Assembly: GCF_000340885.1 (NCBI RefSeq)
Contig: NC_020291.1
Span: 462,501-526,500, forward strand
Origin: Clostridium saccharoperbutylacetonicum N1-4(HMT)
GTDB taxonomy: Bacteria > Bacillota > Clostridia > Clostridiales > Clostridiaceae
DNA length: 64,000 bases
Reading direction: 5' to 3'
In this document: in pieces, positions 34,501 to 44,055 of the stretch
How the letters are laid out: each line of letters begins with the position of its first letter
Numbering within the stretch: the stretch's first letter is position 1
Translations under genes and position numbers: made by a program
Notes under the pieces: model-generated
Seen by the model: the letters and a program-made list of their open reading frames with translations, nothing else
Database searches by the model: none
Told to the model about the DNA's origin: nothing

Positions 34501-36049
34501 AGTATGGAATATAGGAATTTATGCTAGGGTAAGCACAGAAAAGGTTGAACAGAGTGAATCAGTTGCTTCACAAGTTGGAAATTTAAAAGAATGGATTATT
34601 CAGGCTGCCAAAAAAGATAAATATAGTGTTTATAATTTAATTAAAACATATGAGGATAATGGAATATCTGGTTCTACTATTGATAGGGATGCTTTTAAAA
34701 GAATGGCAGAAGATATAGAGAATAAAAAAATTAATATGGTTTTGACAAGAGACCTATCTAGATTTTCAAGGAACTACTTAGAGGCTGGAGAATACATTGA
34801 AAAATATTTTAAACTTAATAATGTTAGATTTGTTGCGGTTTTAGATAATGTAGATAATTCACTGGTAGAAGATGATGATATAATTCCATTTAAAAATTTA
34901 ATTAATGAAATGTACATTAAGGATTCTAGTAGAAAAATAAAAAGTGCGTTAAGAGAAAGAATGCAAAGAGGATCATCTATTGCAGCTAAACCACCATATG
35001 GTTATAAGTATGAAAAAATATATAATGGAGAGCAAAAGACAAATGTCTTAGTTCCAGAAGGTGGAGAAACTACAGAAACAATTAAAGAAATTTTTTCTCT
35101 ATATTTAAAAGGCTGGGGAGCAGGAAAAATAGCAACATATTTAAATCAAAAAGGTATAGCAACTCCTTCTTCAAAAACAGAAAATTATGCTCGCTCTAAG
35201 TTTGGACTTTGGACAAACAATACAATATTTTCGATATTACAAAATCATAAATATGGCGGTTTTTTAGTACAGCAAAAATATAGAAAAGTTAGTTATAAAA
35301 TGAAAGAAGTTAAGAAAACATCACAAGAAGATTGGGTTTGGTCTGGGGAATTTGAAGGAATAATAGATAAGGAAACTTTTAATCGGGTTCAGGAAATGCT
35401 TAAAAAAAGATCAAATGGATACAGGTATAAGGGAGCTGTTATACATCCGTTCAGTTCAGTATTAAGATGCGGAACCTGTGGAGGAAGTTTATCCTATAGA
35501 AAAAAATTTGAAGGATATAAGTGTACATTATCTCAAAGTGGTGCAAAAAGATGTACTTGTCATAGCATAAAGGAAAAAGATTTGATTTCACAAATACAAA
35601 GCAATATAAGAACAATGATAGATAAAAGCATTAATAAAGAAAAGTATTACAATAAAGTAGAAAATATAAAAATTGAGCAAGATAATGCAAAAGAAATAAG
35701 AGAAATAGAAAGTGAATTAGAGAAATTAGATGTGAAATTTGCGAAGCTGTATGAAGATAAGTTAAATGATCTGATTTCAGAGAGAAATTTTACTAATTTC
35801 ATTAAGGTCATACAAGAAAAACAAGAAAAGTTAATTAAGAGGAAAGAAGAACTAGAAAATATTATGGACAAGTCACAAGGCAATACTGATATTACAAGCA
35901 TATATAGGGAAGAACTTAATAAACTTTTCAATTTAGAAGAAATAGAAAGAAGTTTTGTGGAAACAATTATAGATAAGATAGTAGTCAATGAAGATTCTGA
36001 GACAAAAGAAAAGAGTATTGATATCTATTATAAATTCAATAAAAATTAA
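34493..36049 (+). CDS. Large serine recombinase (site-specific integrase)
   Basis: 518 aa. The resolvase-type catalytic domain (1-150) has the nucleophile Ser14 in YARVST and the LTRDLSRFSRN arginine block. A Recombinase domain follows (~165-280, GWGAGKIATYLNQKGI), then a zinc ribbon (CGTCGGSL...YKCTLS...RCTCHSI) and a coiled coil (~395-460), the full plan of phage or conjugative-element integrases. ATG 34493 overlaps the stop of the 58-aa ORF. The mobile element it serves is not obvious: no phage or conjugation genes are in the window. It lies just upstream of a 5'-truncated manC, a possible attachment site. Confidence 0.92.
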   Translation: MNKVWNIGIYARVSTEKVEQSESVASQVGNLKEWIIQAAKKDKYSVYNLIKTYEDNGISGSTIDRDAFKRMAEDIENKKINMVLTRDLSRFSRNYLEAGEYIEKYFKLNNVRFVAVLDNVDNSLVEDDDIIPFKNLINEMYIKDSSRKIKSALRERMQRGSSIAAKPPYGYKYEKIYNGEQKTNVLVPEGGETTETIKEIFSLYLKGWGAGKIATYLNQKGIATPSSKTENYARSKFGLWTNNTIFSILQNHKYGGFLVQQKYRKVSYKMKEVKKTSQEDWVWSGEFEGIIDKETFNRVQEMLKKRSNGYRYKGAVIHPFSSVLRCGTCGGSLSYRKKFEGYKCTLSQSGAKRCTCHSIKEKDLISQIQSNIRTMIDKSINKEKYYNKVENIKIEQDNAKEIREIESELEKLDVKFAKLYEDKLNDLISERNFTNFIKVIQEKQEKLIKRKEELENIMDKSQGNTDITSIYREELNKLFNLEEIERSFVETIIDKIVVNEDSETKEKSIDIYYKFNKN

Positions 36050-36086
36050 AATTTCCAATATTGTTTAATATCAGAACAGAAATTAT

Positions 36087-36115
36087 TATACCCATTTATT
36101 TTCAAATGGGTATAA
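36087..36115 (+). terminator. Hairpin after the recombinase gene
   Basis: TTATACCCATTT (36087-36098) pairs with AAATGGGTATAA (36104-36115). It lacks a T-run, so it is either a bidirectional or weak terminator, or part of a recombination site. Confidence 0.5.
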
Positions 36116-36237
36116 TAATAATATAGAATAATTTCGAAACTCAAGTTTTAAAATTAAGAGATGGCGGTAAGTGGAAAATGTAATTGGCAAAAAAGAAATT
36201 GAATGGATTTTAGAATAAAAAGACCAATAACGTCAGT

Positions 36238-37056
36238 GTGGCAACTGCTACATGCATAGGGTTATCAGCGGTGAAATTATTAAAACAAGATGCTAATGCA
36301 GTTATGGTTGTATTACCATCAGATCACTACATTCAAGGTGAGAAGAATTATATAGATACCATATCTCAAGGAATTGATACGGCTAATAAAAGAAGATGTA
36401 TTGTTACCCTTGGAATTGAACCAAGTAGACCTGAAACGGGGTATGGGTATATAGAAATGGGAGAACGAACTACTGGGAATATACCAACGTATAAAATTGC
36501 TAGATTTACTGAAAAGCCAAATTTAGAAGTAGCTAAAGATTTTATATTAAAAGGAACGTATTTATGGAATTCTGGAATGTTTATATTTAGAGCAGATGTT
36601 ATTTTACGAGAAATAGAGAAGTATCTGCCTAAGTTGCATAGATCGTTAATGGAAATATATAAAAGCCTTGGTGAAGAAAATGAAGAGTCAGTGATAAAAG
36701 AACAATATGAAATGATCGATGGAATCTCAATAGATTTTGGAGTAATGCAAAGAACAAGAAAGGCATATGTTATTAAATGTGACTTTAGTTGGGATGATAT
36801 GGGCAGTTTTGGAGCTCTAAGCAGATTGTTAAACACTTATAGAAATAACAATATATCGAAAAATGTTTATGTAGATGACTGTGAAAATTGCTCGATATTT
36901 GGGAATAAGAATTTAATAATTGGATTTGGAATAAAGGATTTAGTTGTTGTTGATGCTGGAGATGTAATACTTGTCATGGATAAGAACAAAGATCAGGAAA
37001 TAAAGCATTTAATTAATAAACTTAATGAAAATCAGGAATATAGTAAATTTCTATAA
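36238..37056 (+). pseudogene. manC: Mannose-1-phosphate guanylyltransferase, 5'-truncated
   Basis: 272 residues against ~350 normally. Missing is the N-terminal GTP-binding start (GGxGTRxWP) and the first ~80 aa. Present are VMVVLPSDHYI, TGYGYIEMG, FTEKPN, YLWNSGMFIF and the late WDDMGSF motif. The frame opens without a ribosome site at GTG 36238, right after ~190 bases of unrelated DNA behind the serine recombinase. Without the nucleotide-binding motif it should be inactive as a GDP-mannose pyrophosphorylase. The break probably reflects integration or deletion next to the recombinase. Confidence 0.8.
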
Positions 37057-37060
37057 TTAA

Positions 37061-37106
37061 TAAGCTGTTTCGAGAATATTAGGATGAGTTCGGAACGGCT
37101 TTATTA
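37061..37106 (+). terminator. Terminator after the manC fragment
   Basis: AAGCTGTTTCG pairs (with two G-U) with CGGAACGGCTT at 37094-37104. The rest of 37107-37308 is AT-rich with no gene seen. Confidence 0.55.
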
Positions 37107-37308
37107 GTTTTGGTGCTTAGCTATTATTGGGTGATGATACATATAATACTTGGACAAATTATTATATAAGCTATTGAAAATTTATACTCAGAGTATTATT
37201 ATAAATGTACACGATAAATTTAAATTAAATTTTAAATTATTTAAAATGGTAAACGGTTAATATGTAAAGGGAATTTAACAGATATGTAGAGGATGTGATC
37301 AAGCTTTG

Positions 37309-37890
37309 ATGATTAATACTCACAAAATCATGGCTGAGAATATTATAAAGCGTGCAAATACGAAGAGTATTTATTTACTCAATGATAAAAGGTTTATTTG
37401 GGGGAACATCAAACCAGATTGTGCGCCTAAATATAAATTCAAGAAGCATTATTTTGATGAAAGTATAGAAATGATAATTGATAAAATTATATATTTATCT
37501 TCACTAACGTTAGAAGATGTGTATTTTGATTTAACTGTTGGTAAATTTAGTGAAGAACTTGGAGTAATATGTCACTTTCTATGTGACTTTTTCTGTGCGC
37601 CTCATTATTATAGATGGGAATTTAAGAATACTAAGGCAGTTAAAAAGCATATGGCCTATGAAAATAGATTAGCAAAGATAGCTAAAGAATTTAAGCCCTT
37701 AGGCATAATTAATACAAATGTAAAGTCAAGTAATATAGAGGAATTTATATTAGAATTGCAAAAGCAATATAATGGCGCAGTAGAATTTAAGAATGATCTA
37801 ACGTTTTCGTATTATGTTTGTGATAGTGTATTAAATATGATTTTAAATAATGTATTTTTAAATGATAAGAAAGTTAGTAAAGCAATTTAG
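37309..37890 (+). CDS. Short zinc-dependent phospholipase C-like protein
   Basis: 193 aa. His/Asp pattern of the PLC/S1-P1 nuclease fold: MINTHKIMAENI, FIWGNIKPD, KHYFDES, GVICHFLCDFFCAPHYY. The His and Asp residues are those that bind zinc in clostridial alpha-toxin. It lacks a signal peptide and the membrane-binding C2-like domain, so it is probably cytosolic and not a secreted toxin. Many clostridia carry such short homologues of unknown substrate. ATG 37309 is preferred over TTG 37306; the ribosome site is weak. Confidence 0.7.
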   Translation: MINTHKIMAENIIKRANTKSIYLLNDKRFIWGNIKPDCAPKYKFKKHYFDESIEMIIDKIIYLSSLTLEDVYFDLTVGKFSEELGVICHFLCDFFCAPHYYRWEFKNTKAVKKHMAYENRLAKIAKEFKPLGIINTNVKSSNIEEFILELQKQYNGAVEFKNDLTFSYYVCDSVLNMILNNVFLNDKKVSKAI

Positions 37891-37895
37891 CTTAT

Positions 37896-37941
37896 AAAAT
37901 ATCTTAAAATAGAATAAAACTATTTTAGGATATTTTCATTT
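37896..37941 (+). terminator. Strong hairpin between the phospholipase-like gene and rex
   Basis: AAAATATCTTAAAATAG (37896-37912) pairs with CTATTTTAGGATATTTT (37920-37936), then CATTTG; probably a bidirectional terminator. Confidence 0.6.
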
Positions 37942-37974
37942 GAAGAAAAAATATGAAAAATAATTGTATTATCC

Positions 37975-38005
37975 TTGACATAAAATTATATAAGTATGGT
38001 AGAAT
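37975..38005 (+). promoter_or_regulatory. Probable rex promoter
   Basis: TTGACA (37975-37980) and an extended -10 TGGTAGAAT (TAGAAT 38000-38005), spacing 19. The leader to rex is about 140 bases. Confidence 0.5.
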
Positions 38006-38148
38006 AATAAATTATGATGGTAAATAGAATTAAGCACCAAAAATGAACTGCTTTGTTAAAGAATACTAATTGTCATTAATATTTAGATGGACAATAGGGA
38101 TTTAAAGCGAGTTATAAAAATAATTAATTGTTAAGATAGGAGATAAGC

Positions 38149-38784
38149 ATGGACAAGAGTAGAAATATATCTATGGCGGTTATTAAAAGATTACCAAAAT
38201 ATTATAGATATCTTGAAGAATTGATGAAAAATGATGTTGATAGAATTTCTTCAAAGGAATTAGGCGAAAAAATAGGATTTACTGCATCACAAATTCGTCA
38301 AGATTTAAATTGCTTTGGAGATTTCGGACAACAAGGGTATGGATATAATGTTAAGGAATTGTATAATCAAATTAGCTCTATTTTAGGGTTAGATAGGGGA
38401 TACCAGGCAGCTTTAGTTGGAGCAGGAAACATCGGACAAGCGGTATCTAATTATTCTAGATTTGAAAATTTAGGATTTAAAATAACATCTATATTTGATG
38501 CAAATCCAAAGTTAATAGGAATGAGAATTAGAGATGTAGAAATAAAGGACATAGATGATATGTCAACTGTTTTGCAAGAAAGAAAAATTGATATAGGAAT
38601 AATTTGTGTTCCAAGAAAAAATGCTCAAGTAGTTGCAGATGAATTGATAAAAGGCGGAGTAAGAGCTATTTGGAATTTTGCACCTGTAGATTTAGTTGTT
38701 CCAGATCATGTAAAGGTGGAGAATGTTCATTTAAGTGAAAGTTTACTGACTTTAATTTATTTATTAAATGAAAGTGATAATTAA
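38149..38784 (+). CDS. rex: Redox-sensing transcriptional repressor Rex
   Basis: 211 aa, standard length. The N-terminal winged helix (ISSKELGEKIGFTASQIRQDL, then FGDFGQQGYGYNV) binds the operator; the Rossmann domain (ALVGAGNIGQAV, then IFDANPKLIG) binds NADH or NAD+ and releases DNA when NADH is high. It is monocistronic, between two terminators, and directly upstream of the butyryl-CoA operon. Palindromes of the Rex type lie before crt (39021-39038) and the hydrogenase gene (46991-47008), so both are likely targets. Confidence 0.97.
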   Translation: MDKSRNISMAVIKRLPKYYRYLEELMKNDVDRISSKELGEKIGFTASQIRQDLNCFGDFGQQGYGYNVKELYNQISSILGLDRGYQAALVGAGNIGQAVSNYSRFENLGFKITSIFDANPKLIGMRIRDVEIKDIDDMSTVLQERKIDIGIICVPRKNAQVVADELIKGGVRAIWNFAPVDLVVPDHVKVENVHLSESLLTLIYLLNESDN

Positions 38785-38796
38785 AAAATAGATGAA

Positions 38797-38840
38797 AGAA
38801 AATAATAGACTTGATAATAGTCTATTATTTTCTTTTTTTT
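38797..38840 (+). terminator. rex terminator
   Basis: AGAAAATAATAGAC (38797-38810) pairs with GTCTATTATTTTCT (38820-38833), followed by a T-run. The following ~270 bases hold the crt promoter and operator but no gene. Confidence 0.85.
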
Positions 38841-39000
38841 ATATTTATATTTAATGAGGCCTAACATTCTAAAGGTAATATATGTGCTGGAATATTATTG
38901 TAAAAGGCTTTTAAGTTAGGCATATTTAACTAAATCTTATATTAAAATATAAGATTTTATTGCAAATAACTTGTGTACGTATTATAATTTTAAATATGGT

Positions 39001-39038
39001 TTGATATTTTTTAAACATACTTGTTATAATATTAACAA
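39001..39038 (+). promoter_or_regulatory. crt operon promoter with overlapping Rex operator
   Basis: The Rex-type palindrome TTGTTATAATATTAACAA occupies 39021-39038 (consensus TTGTTAA-N4-TTAACAA). It contains TATAAT at 39025-39030, 18 bases after TTGATA (39001-39006), so Rex would cover the -10 box and block RNA polymerase. A second TATAAT at 39051-39056 is an alternative -10. Confidence 0.8.
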
Positions 39039-39107
39039 ATGTGTTTGAATTATAATAAAAAGTTATTCAAATAAAATTAATATGCAAGTTTGAAGGAGGA
39101 TTTTAAC

Positions 39108-39893
39108 ATGGAATTAAAGAATGTGATTCTTGAAAAAGAAGGACATTTAGCTATTGTTACAATTAATAGACCAAAAGCACTAAATGCATTGAACTCTGAA
39201 ACATTAAAGGATATTGATGCAGTTTTAGATGATTTAGAAAATGATACTAATGTATATGCCGTTATAGTAACTGGTGCAGGAGAAAAATCTTTTGTTGCTG
39301 GAGCAGATATTTCAGAAATGAAAGATCTTAACGAAGAACAAGGTAAAGAATTTGGAATTTTAGGAAACAAAGTTTTCAGAAGATTAGAAAAATTGGATAA
39401 GCCAGTTATTGCAGCAGTATCAGGATTTGCTCTTGGTGGCGGATGCGAACTTGCTATGTCATGTGATATTAGAATAGCTTCAGTGAAAGCTAAATTTGGT
39501 CAACCAGAAGCTGGTCTTGGAATAACTCCAGGATTTGGTGGAACTCAAAGATTAGCTAGAATTGTAGGGCCTGGAAAGGCTAAAGAATTAATATATACTT
39601 GTGACTTAATAAATGCTGAAGAAGCATATAGAATAGGTTTAGTAAACAAAATAGTTCCATTAGAAAGTTTAATGGATGAAGCTAAAGCTATGGCTAATAA
39701 AATTGCAGCTAATGCTCCAAAGGCAGTTGCTTACTGTAAAGATGCAATTGACAGAGGAATGCAAGTAGATATAGATGCAGCTATATTAATAGAAGCAGAA
39801 GACTTTGGAAAGTGTTTTGCAACAGAGGATCAAACTGAAGGAATGACTGCATTTTTAGAAAGAAGAGCAGAAAAGAATTTCCAAAATAAATAA
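39108..39893 (+). CDS. crt: 3-hydroxybutyryl-CoA dehydratase (crotonase)
   Basis: 261 aa, exact family length. It dehydrates 3-hydroxybutyryl-CoA to crotonyl-CoA in the butyrate/butanol pathway. The oxyanion and CoA motifs are present: AGADISEM, SGFALGGGCELAMSCD, and the catalytic Glu region FGQPEAGLGITPGFGGTQ. ATG 39108 has AAGGAGGA upstream. It is the first gene of the crt-bcd-etfBA-hbd operon under the Rex operator. A 104-base gap with a hairpin (TAATATTAT/AATAATATTA) separates it from bcd. Confidence 0.97.
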   Translation: MELKNVILEKEGHLAIVTINRPKALNALNSETLKDIDAVLDDLENDTNVYAVIVTGAGEKSFVAGADISEMKDLNEEQGKEFGILGNKVFRRLEKLDKPVIAAVSGFALGGGCELAMSCDIRIASVKAKFGQPEAGLGITPGFGGTQRLARIVGPGKAKELIYTCDLINAEEAYRIGLVNKIVPLESLMDEAKAMANKIAANAPKAVAYCKDAIDRGMQVDIDAAILIEAEDFGKCFATEDQTEGMTAFLERRAEKNFQNK

Positions 39894-39997
39894 TATTATT
39901 AATTGTAAATAATATTATAGAATTTTGCTAAAAATCTATTTGAGATTTATATATAGTTTGTTATAAAGTAGGTTTAAATAACAAGGAGGGTAATTTA

Positions 39998-41137
39998 ATG
40001 AATTTTAAGTTAACTAGAGAACAAGAATTAGTGCAACAAATGGTTAGAGAATTCGCAGTAAATGAAGTTAAACCAATAGCTGCTGAAATCGATGAGACAG
40101 AAAGATTCCCTATGGAAAATGTTGAAATAATGGCTAAGTTAGGAATGATGGGTATCCCATTTTCTAAAGAATTTGGTGGAGCAGGCGGAGATGTACTTTC
40201 ATATATAATCGCTGTAGAAGAATTATCAAAAGTTTGTGGTACTACTGGAGTTATACTTTCAGCTCATACATCACTATGTGCATCAGTAATTAACGAAAAT
40301 GGTACTAAAGAACAAAGAGAAAAATATTTACCTGATCTTTGTAGTGGTAAGAAAATTGGTGCTTTCGGATTAACTGAACCAGGTGCTGGTACAGATGCTG
40401 CAGGACAACAAACAACTGCTGTATTAGAAGGTGACCATTATGTATTAAATGGTTCAAAAATATTCATAACAAATGGTGGAGTTGCTGAAACTTTCATAAT
40501 CTTTGCTATGACAGATAAATCAAAGGGAACTAAAGGAATTTCTGCATTTATAGTAGAAAAATCATTCCCTGGATTCTCAATAGGAAAATTAGAAAATAAG
40601 ATGGGTATCAGAGCATCTTCAACTACTGAATTAGTTATGGAAAACTGTATAGTTCCAAAAGAAAACCTATTAAGTCAAGAAGGTAAGGGATTTGGAATAG
40701 CAATGAAGACTCTTGATGGAGGAAGAATTGGTATAGCTGCTCAAGCTTTAGGTATTGCAGAAGGAGCTTTTGAAGAAGCTGTTAACTACATGAAAGAAAG
40801 AAAGCAATTTGGTAAACCATTATCTGCATTCCAAGGATTACAATGGTATATTGCAGAAATGGATGTTAAAATCCAAGCTGCTAAATACTTAGTATACTTA
40901 GCAGCAACAAAGAAACAAGCAGGTCAACCTTACTCTTTAGAGGCTGCAAGAGCTAAATTATTTGCTGCAGATGTTGCAATGGAAGTTACAACTAAAGCAG
41001 TTCAAATCTTTGGTGGATATGGATACACTAAGGAATATCCAGTAGAAAGAATGATGAGAGATGCTAAGATAACTGAAATCTATGAAGGAACTTCAGAAGT
41101 TCAAAAGATGGTTATCGCAGGAAGCATTTTAAGATAG
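39998..41137 (+). CDS. bcd: Butyryl-CoA dehydrogenase
   Basis: 379-aa acyl-CoA dehydrogenase (FAD). Motifs: AFGLTEPGAGTDA (FAD/substrate), FITNGG, GIRASSTTELVMENC, the C-terminal QIFGGYGYTKEYPVERMMRDAKI and the catalytic base Glu in EIYEGTSEVQ. With EtfAB it reduces crotonyl-CoA with NADH while bifurcating electrons to ferredoxin. The gene is codon-optimised like its neighbours and 13 bases from etfB. Confidence 0.97.
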   Translation: MNFKLTREQELVQQMVREFAVNEVKPIAAEIDETERFPMENVEIMAKLGMMGIPFSKEFGGAGGDVLSYIIAVEELSKVCGTTGVILSAHTSLCASVINENGTKEQREKYLPDLCSGKKIGAFGLTEPGAGTDAAGQQTTAVLEGDHYVLNGSKIFITNGGVAETFIIFAMTDKSKGTKGISAFIVEKSFPGFSIGKLENKMGIRASSTTELVMENCIVPKENLLSQEGKGFGIAMKTLDGGRIGIAAQALGIAEGAFEEAVNYMKERKQFGKPLSAFQGLQWYIAEMDVKIQAAKYLVYLAATKKQAGQPYSLEAARAKLFAADVAMEVTTKAVQIFGGYGYTKEYPVERMMRDAKITEIYEGTSEVQKMVIAGSILR

Positions 41138-41150
41138 GAGGACTTTTATA

Positions 41151-41930
41151 ATGAATATAGTAGTTTGTGTAAAACAAGTTCCAGATACTACAGCAGTAAA
41201 AATAGATCCTAAAACTGGTACATTAATAAGAGATGGTGTTCCATCAATAATGAACCCAGAGGATAAACATGCTTTAGAAGGTGCGTTACAATTAAAAGAA
41301 CAAGTTGGAGGAAAAGTTACTGTAGTTAGTATGGGACTTCCAATGGCTAAAGCAGTTTTAAGAGAAGCATTATGTATGGGAGCTGATGAAGCTATCCTAT
41401 TAACAGATAGAGCTATGGGAGGAGCTGATACTTTAGCTACTTCAAAAGCAATAGCAGGTGTAATAGCAAAATTAGATTATGATTTGGTATTTGCTGGAAG
41501 ACAAGCAATTGATGGAGATACTGCACAAGTTGGTCCAGAAATAGCTGAACATTTAAATATTCCTCAAGTAACTTATGTTCAAGATGTTAAAGTTGAAGGA
41601 AAATCACTAATTGTAAACAGAGCATTAGAAGACGGACATCAAGTAATTGAAGTTAAAACTCCATGTTTATTAACTGCAATCGAAGAATTAAATGAAACAA
41701 GATATATGCATGTTGCAAAAATCTTCGAAACTTCTGATGATGAAATCAAAGTTATGAGTGCAGCTGATATAGATGTAGATGTAGCTGAATTAGGACTTAA
41801 AGGTTCACCTACAAAGGTTAAGAAGTCAATGACTAAAGAAGTTAAGGGCGCAGGAGAAATCGTAAGAGAAGCACCTAAAAATGCAGCATACTATGTTGTA
41901 GGAAAATTAAAAGAAAAACACTACATCTAA
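41151..41930 (+). CDS. etfB: Electron transfer flavoprotein subunit beta
   Basis: 259 aa. Typical start MNIVVCVKQVPDTTAVKIDP, the MNPEDKHALE region and the signature ALEDGHQVIEVKTPCLLTA. It pairs with EtfA to feed Bcd; in clostridia this EtfB carries the bifurcating FAD that reacts with NADH. GGAGGAC precedes the ATG. Confidence 0.97.
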   Translation: MNIVVCVKQVPDTTAVKIDPKTGTLIRDGVPSIMNPEDKHALEGALQLKEQVGGKVTVVSMGLPMAKAVLREALCMGADEAILLTDRAMGGADTLATSKAIAGVIAKLDYDLVFAGRQAIDGDTAQVGPEIAEHLNIPQVTYVQDVKVEGKSLIVNRALEDGHQVIEVKTPCLLTAIEELNETRYMHVAKIFETSDDEIKVMSAADIDVDVAELGLKGSPTKVKKSMTKEVKGAGEIVREAPKNAAYYVVGKLKEKHYI

Positions 41931-41952
41931 GATAATAGGAGGGTAATTTATT

Positions 41953-42960
41953 ATGAATATAGCAGATTACAAAGGCGTTTGGGTCTTTGCTGAACAAAGA
42001 GAAGGCCAATTACAAAAAGTATCTTTAGAACTACTTGGTGAAGGTAGAAGAATTGCTGATGAATTAGGAGTAAAGTTAACAGCTTTATTACTTGGAAATA
42101 ATATAGAGACACTCGCTAAAACTTTAGCAGAACATGGTGCAGATGAAGTTTTAGTTGCTGATGATAAAAACTTAGAACATTATACAACTGAAGGTTACAC
42201 TAAAGTTATTTGTGACTTAGCAACTGAAAGAAAACCTGGAATCTTATTTGTAGGAGCTACTTTTATTGGAAGAGATTTAGGACCAAGAATAGCTGCTAGA
42301 TTATCTACTGGATTAACTGCTGACTGTACATCATTAGATGTAGATGTTACAAATGGAGATCTTTTAGCAACAAGACCAGCCTTTGGTGGTAACTTAATGG
42401 CTACAATTGCATGCCCAGACCATAGACCACAAATGGCTACAGTAAGACCAGGAGTATTTGCCAAAATTACTACTGATCCATCTAAATGTAATATTGAAAA
42501 AGTTACTGTTAAATTAGCTGATTCAGATATTAGAACAAAAGTATTAGAAACAATTAAATCAAAGAAAGATATCGTTGATATAGCTGAAGCTGATTTTATA
42601 GTTGCTGGAGGTAGAGGAGTTGGAAATAAAGAAAACTTTACACTACTTAAAGAACTAGCAGATGCTTTAGGTGGAACTGTTGCTGGATCAAGAGCAGCTG
42701 TTGAAAAAGGATGGATTGATGGAGCATACCAAGTTGGTCAAACTGGTAAAACTGTTAAACCTCAAATATATATAGCTTGTGGTATATCAGGAGCTATCCA
42801 ACACGTTGCTGGTATGCAAGATTCAGATCTTATAATTGCTGTTAATAAGGATGACTCAGCTCCAATAATGAAGATTGCTGATTATGCAATAGTTGGAGAT
42901 CTTACAAAGGTAGTTCCAGAATTAATCGCACAAGTTAAAGAAATTAAGAGTGCTGAATAA
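41953..42960 (+). CDS. etfA: Electron transfer flavoprotein subunit alpha
   Basis: 335 aa. N-terminal WVFAEQREGQLQKVSLELLG; the C-terminal FAD-binding part shows the family pattern GSRAAVEKGWID, then QVGQTGKTVKPQIYIACGIS and GAIQHVAGM. It forms the EtfAB heterodimer for butyryl-CoA dehydrogenase. Fourth gene of the operon. Confidence 0.97.
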   Translation: MNIADYKGVWVFAEQREGQLQKVSLELLGEGRRIADELGVKLTALLLGNNIETLAKTLAEHGADEVLVADDKNLEHYTTEGYTKVICDLATERKPGILFVGATFIGRDLGPRIAARLSTGLTADCTSLDVDVTNGDLLATRPAFGGNLMATIACPDHRPQMATVRPGVFAKITTDPSKCNIEKVTVKLADSDIRTKVLETIKSKKDIVDIAEADFIVAGGRGVGNKENFTLLKELADALGGTVAGSRAAVEKGWIDGAYQVGQTGKTVKPQIYIACGISGAIQHVAGMQDSDLIIAVNKDDSAPIMKIADYAIVGDLTKVVPELIAQVKEIKSAE

Positions 42961-42984
42961 TTAATTAAATTAATGAAAAATATA

Positions 42985-43020
42985 ATCCTTAGTTAAAATA
43001 GTGGTATTTTAACTAAGGAT
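42985..43020 (+). promoter_or_regulatory. Perfect 16-bp intercistronic hairpin between etfA and hbd
   Basis: ATCCTTAGTTAAAATA (42985-43000) and TATTTTAACTAAGGAT (43005-43020) form a perfect stem with a GTGG loop. No T-run follows, so it is more likely an mRNA processing or stabilising element that sets hbd level than a terminator. Confidence 0.7.
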
Positions 43021-43054
43021 ATCTATAATTATGAATTTTGAGGAGGAAAAGTCA

Positions 43055-43903
43055 ATGAAAAAGATTTTTGTACTTGGAGCAGGAACTATGGGTGCTGGTA
43101 TCGTTCAAGCATTCGCTCAAAACGGTTGTGAAGTAATCGTAAGAGATATAAAGGATGAATTTGTTGATAGAGGAATAGCTGGAATATCTAAAGGTTTAGA
43201 AAAACTAGTAGCAAAGGGAAAAATGACTGAAGAAGATAGAGAAGCTATACTTTCAAGAATTTCAGGAACAACTGATATGAATTTAGCTGCTGACTGCGAT
43301 TTAGTAGTTGAAGCTGCAATCGAAAACATGAAAATTAAGAAAGAAATCTTTGCAGAATTAGATGGTATTTGTAAACCAGAAACAATTTTAGCTTCAAATA
43401 CTTCATCTTTATCAATTACTGAAGTTGCTTCAGCTACAAAGAGAGCAGATAAAGTTATCGGAATGCATTTCTTCAACCCAGCTCCAATAATGAAGTTAGT
43501 TGAAGTTATCAGAGGAGCTGCAACTTCTCAAGAAACTTTTGATACAGTTAAAGAATTATCAGAAGCAATCGGAAAAACTCCAGTAGAAGTTGCTGAAGCA
43601 CCAGGATTTGTTGTAAACAGAATTTTAATTCCAATGATAAATGAAGCTACTTTCATTTTACAAGAAGGTGTAGCATCTGCTGAAGATATAGATGCAGCTA
43701 TGAAGCTTGGAGCTAATCACCCAATGGGACCTTTAGCATTAGGGGATCTTGTTGGTTTAGACGTATGTTTAGCTATCATGGATGTTTTATATAATGAAAC
43801 AGGAGATAGCAAATACAGAGCTAGTAGTTTATTAAGAAAATATGTTAGAGCTGGATGGCTTGGAAGAAAGTCAGGAAAAGGATTCTACGATTATTCTAAA
43901 TAG
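43055..43903 (+). CDS. hbd: 3-hydroxybutyryl-CoA dehydrogenase
   Basis: 282 aa. Reduces acetoacetyl-CoA to 3-hydroxybutyryl-CoA. N-terminal Rossmann motif ([20 protein letters not shown]), [10 protein letters not shown], the catalytic [14 protein letters not shown] block, and the signature [18 protein letters not shown] 43055 has AGGAGGAAAAG upstream; earlier in-frame ATGs (43031) precede that site. Confidence 0.97.
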   Translation: MKKIFVLGAGTMGAGIVQAFAQNGCEVIVRDIKDEFVDRGIAGISKGLEKLVAKGKMTEEDREAILSRISGTTDMNLAADCDLVVEAAIENMKIKKEIFAELDGICKPETILASNTSSLSITEVASATKRADKVIGMHFFNPAPIMKLVEVIRGAATSQETFDTVKELSEAIGKTPVEVAEAPGFVVNRILIPMINEATFILQEGVASAEDIDAAMKLGANHPMGPLALGDLVGLDVCLAIMDVLYNETGDSKYRASSLLRKYVRAGWLGRKSGKGFYDYSK

Positions 43904-43910
43904 TAATATA

Positions 43911-43949
43911 AAAAATCTCAAGAGAAACTATTCTTTTGAGATTTTTTTT
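43911..43949 (+). terminator. Terminator of the crt-hbd operon
   Basis: AAAAATCTCAAGAGAA (43911-43926) pairs with TTCTTTTGAGATTTTT, followed by a T-run to 43949. Confidence 0.88.
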
Positions 43950-44055
43950 CAAATGTAAAGGATTTTTAGACTTTTTATAGAAATATATCTAATATAGGAA
44001 AAATTCTGAAAATTCCTATACTTATACAGATATTTTGAGGAGGGTTATTAAAATT

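Noticed and set aside
37309..37890. Phospholipase C-like protein as alpha-toxin
   Set aside because: Only ~193 aa, no signal peptide and no C-terminal membrane-binding domain.
43980..44030. Rex operator upstream of the alcohol dehydrogenase
   Set aside because: No TTGTTA...TAACAA palindrome; only an imperfect ATAGGAA/TTCCTAT inverted repeat.
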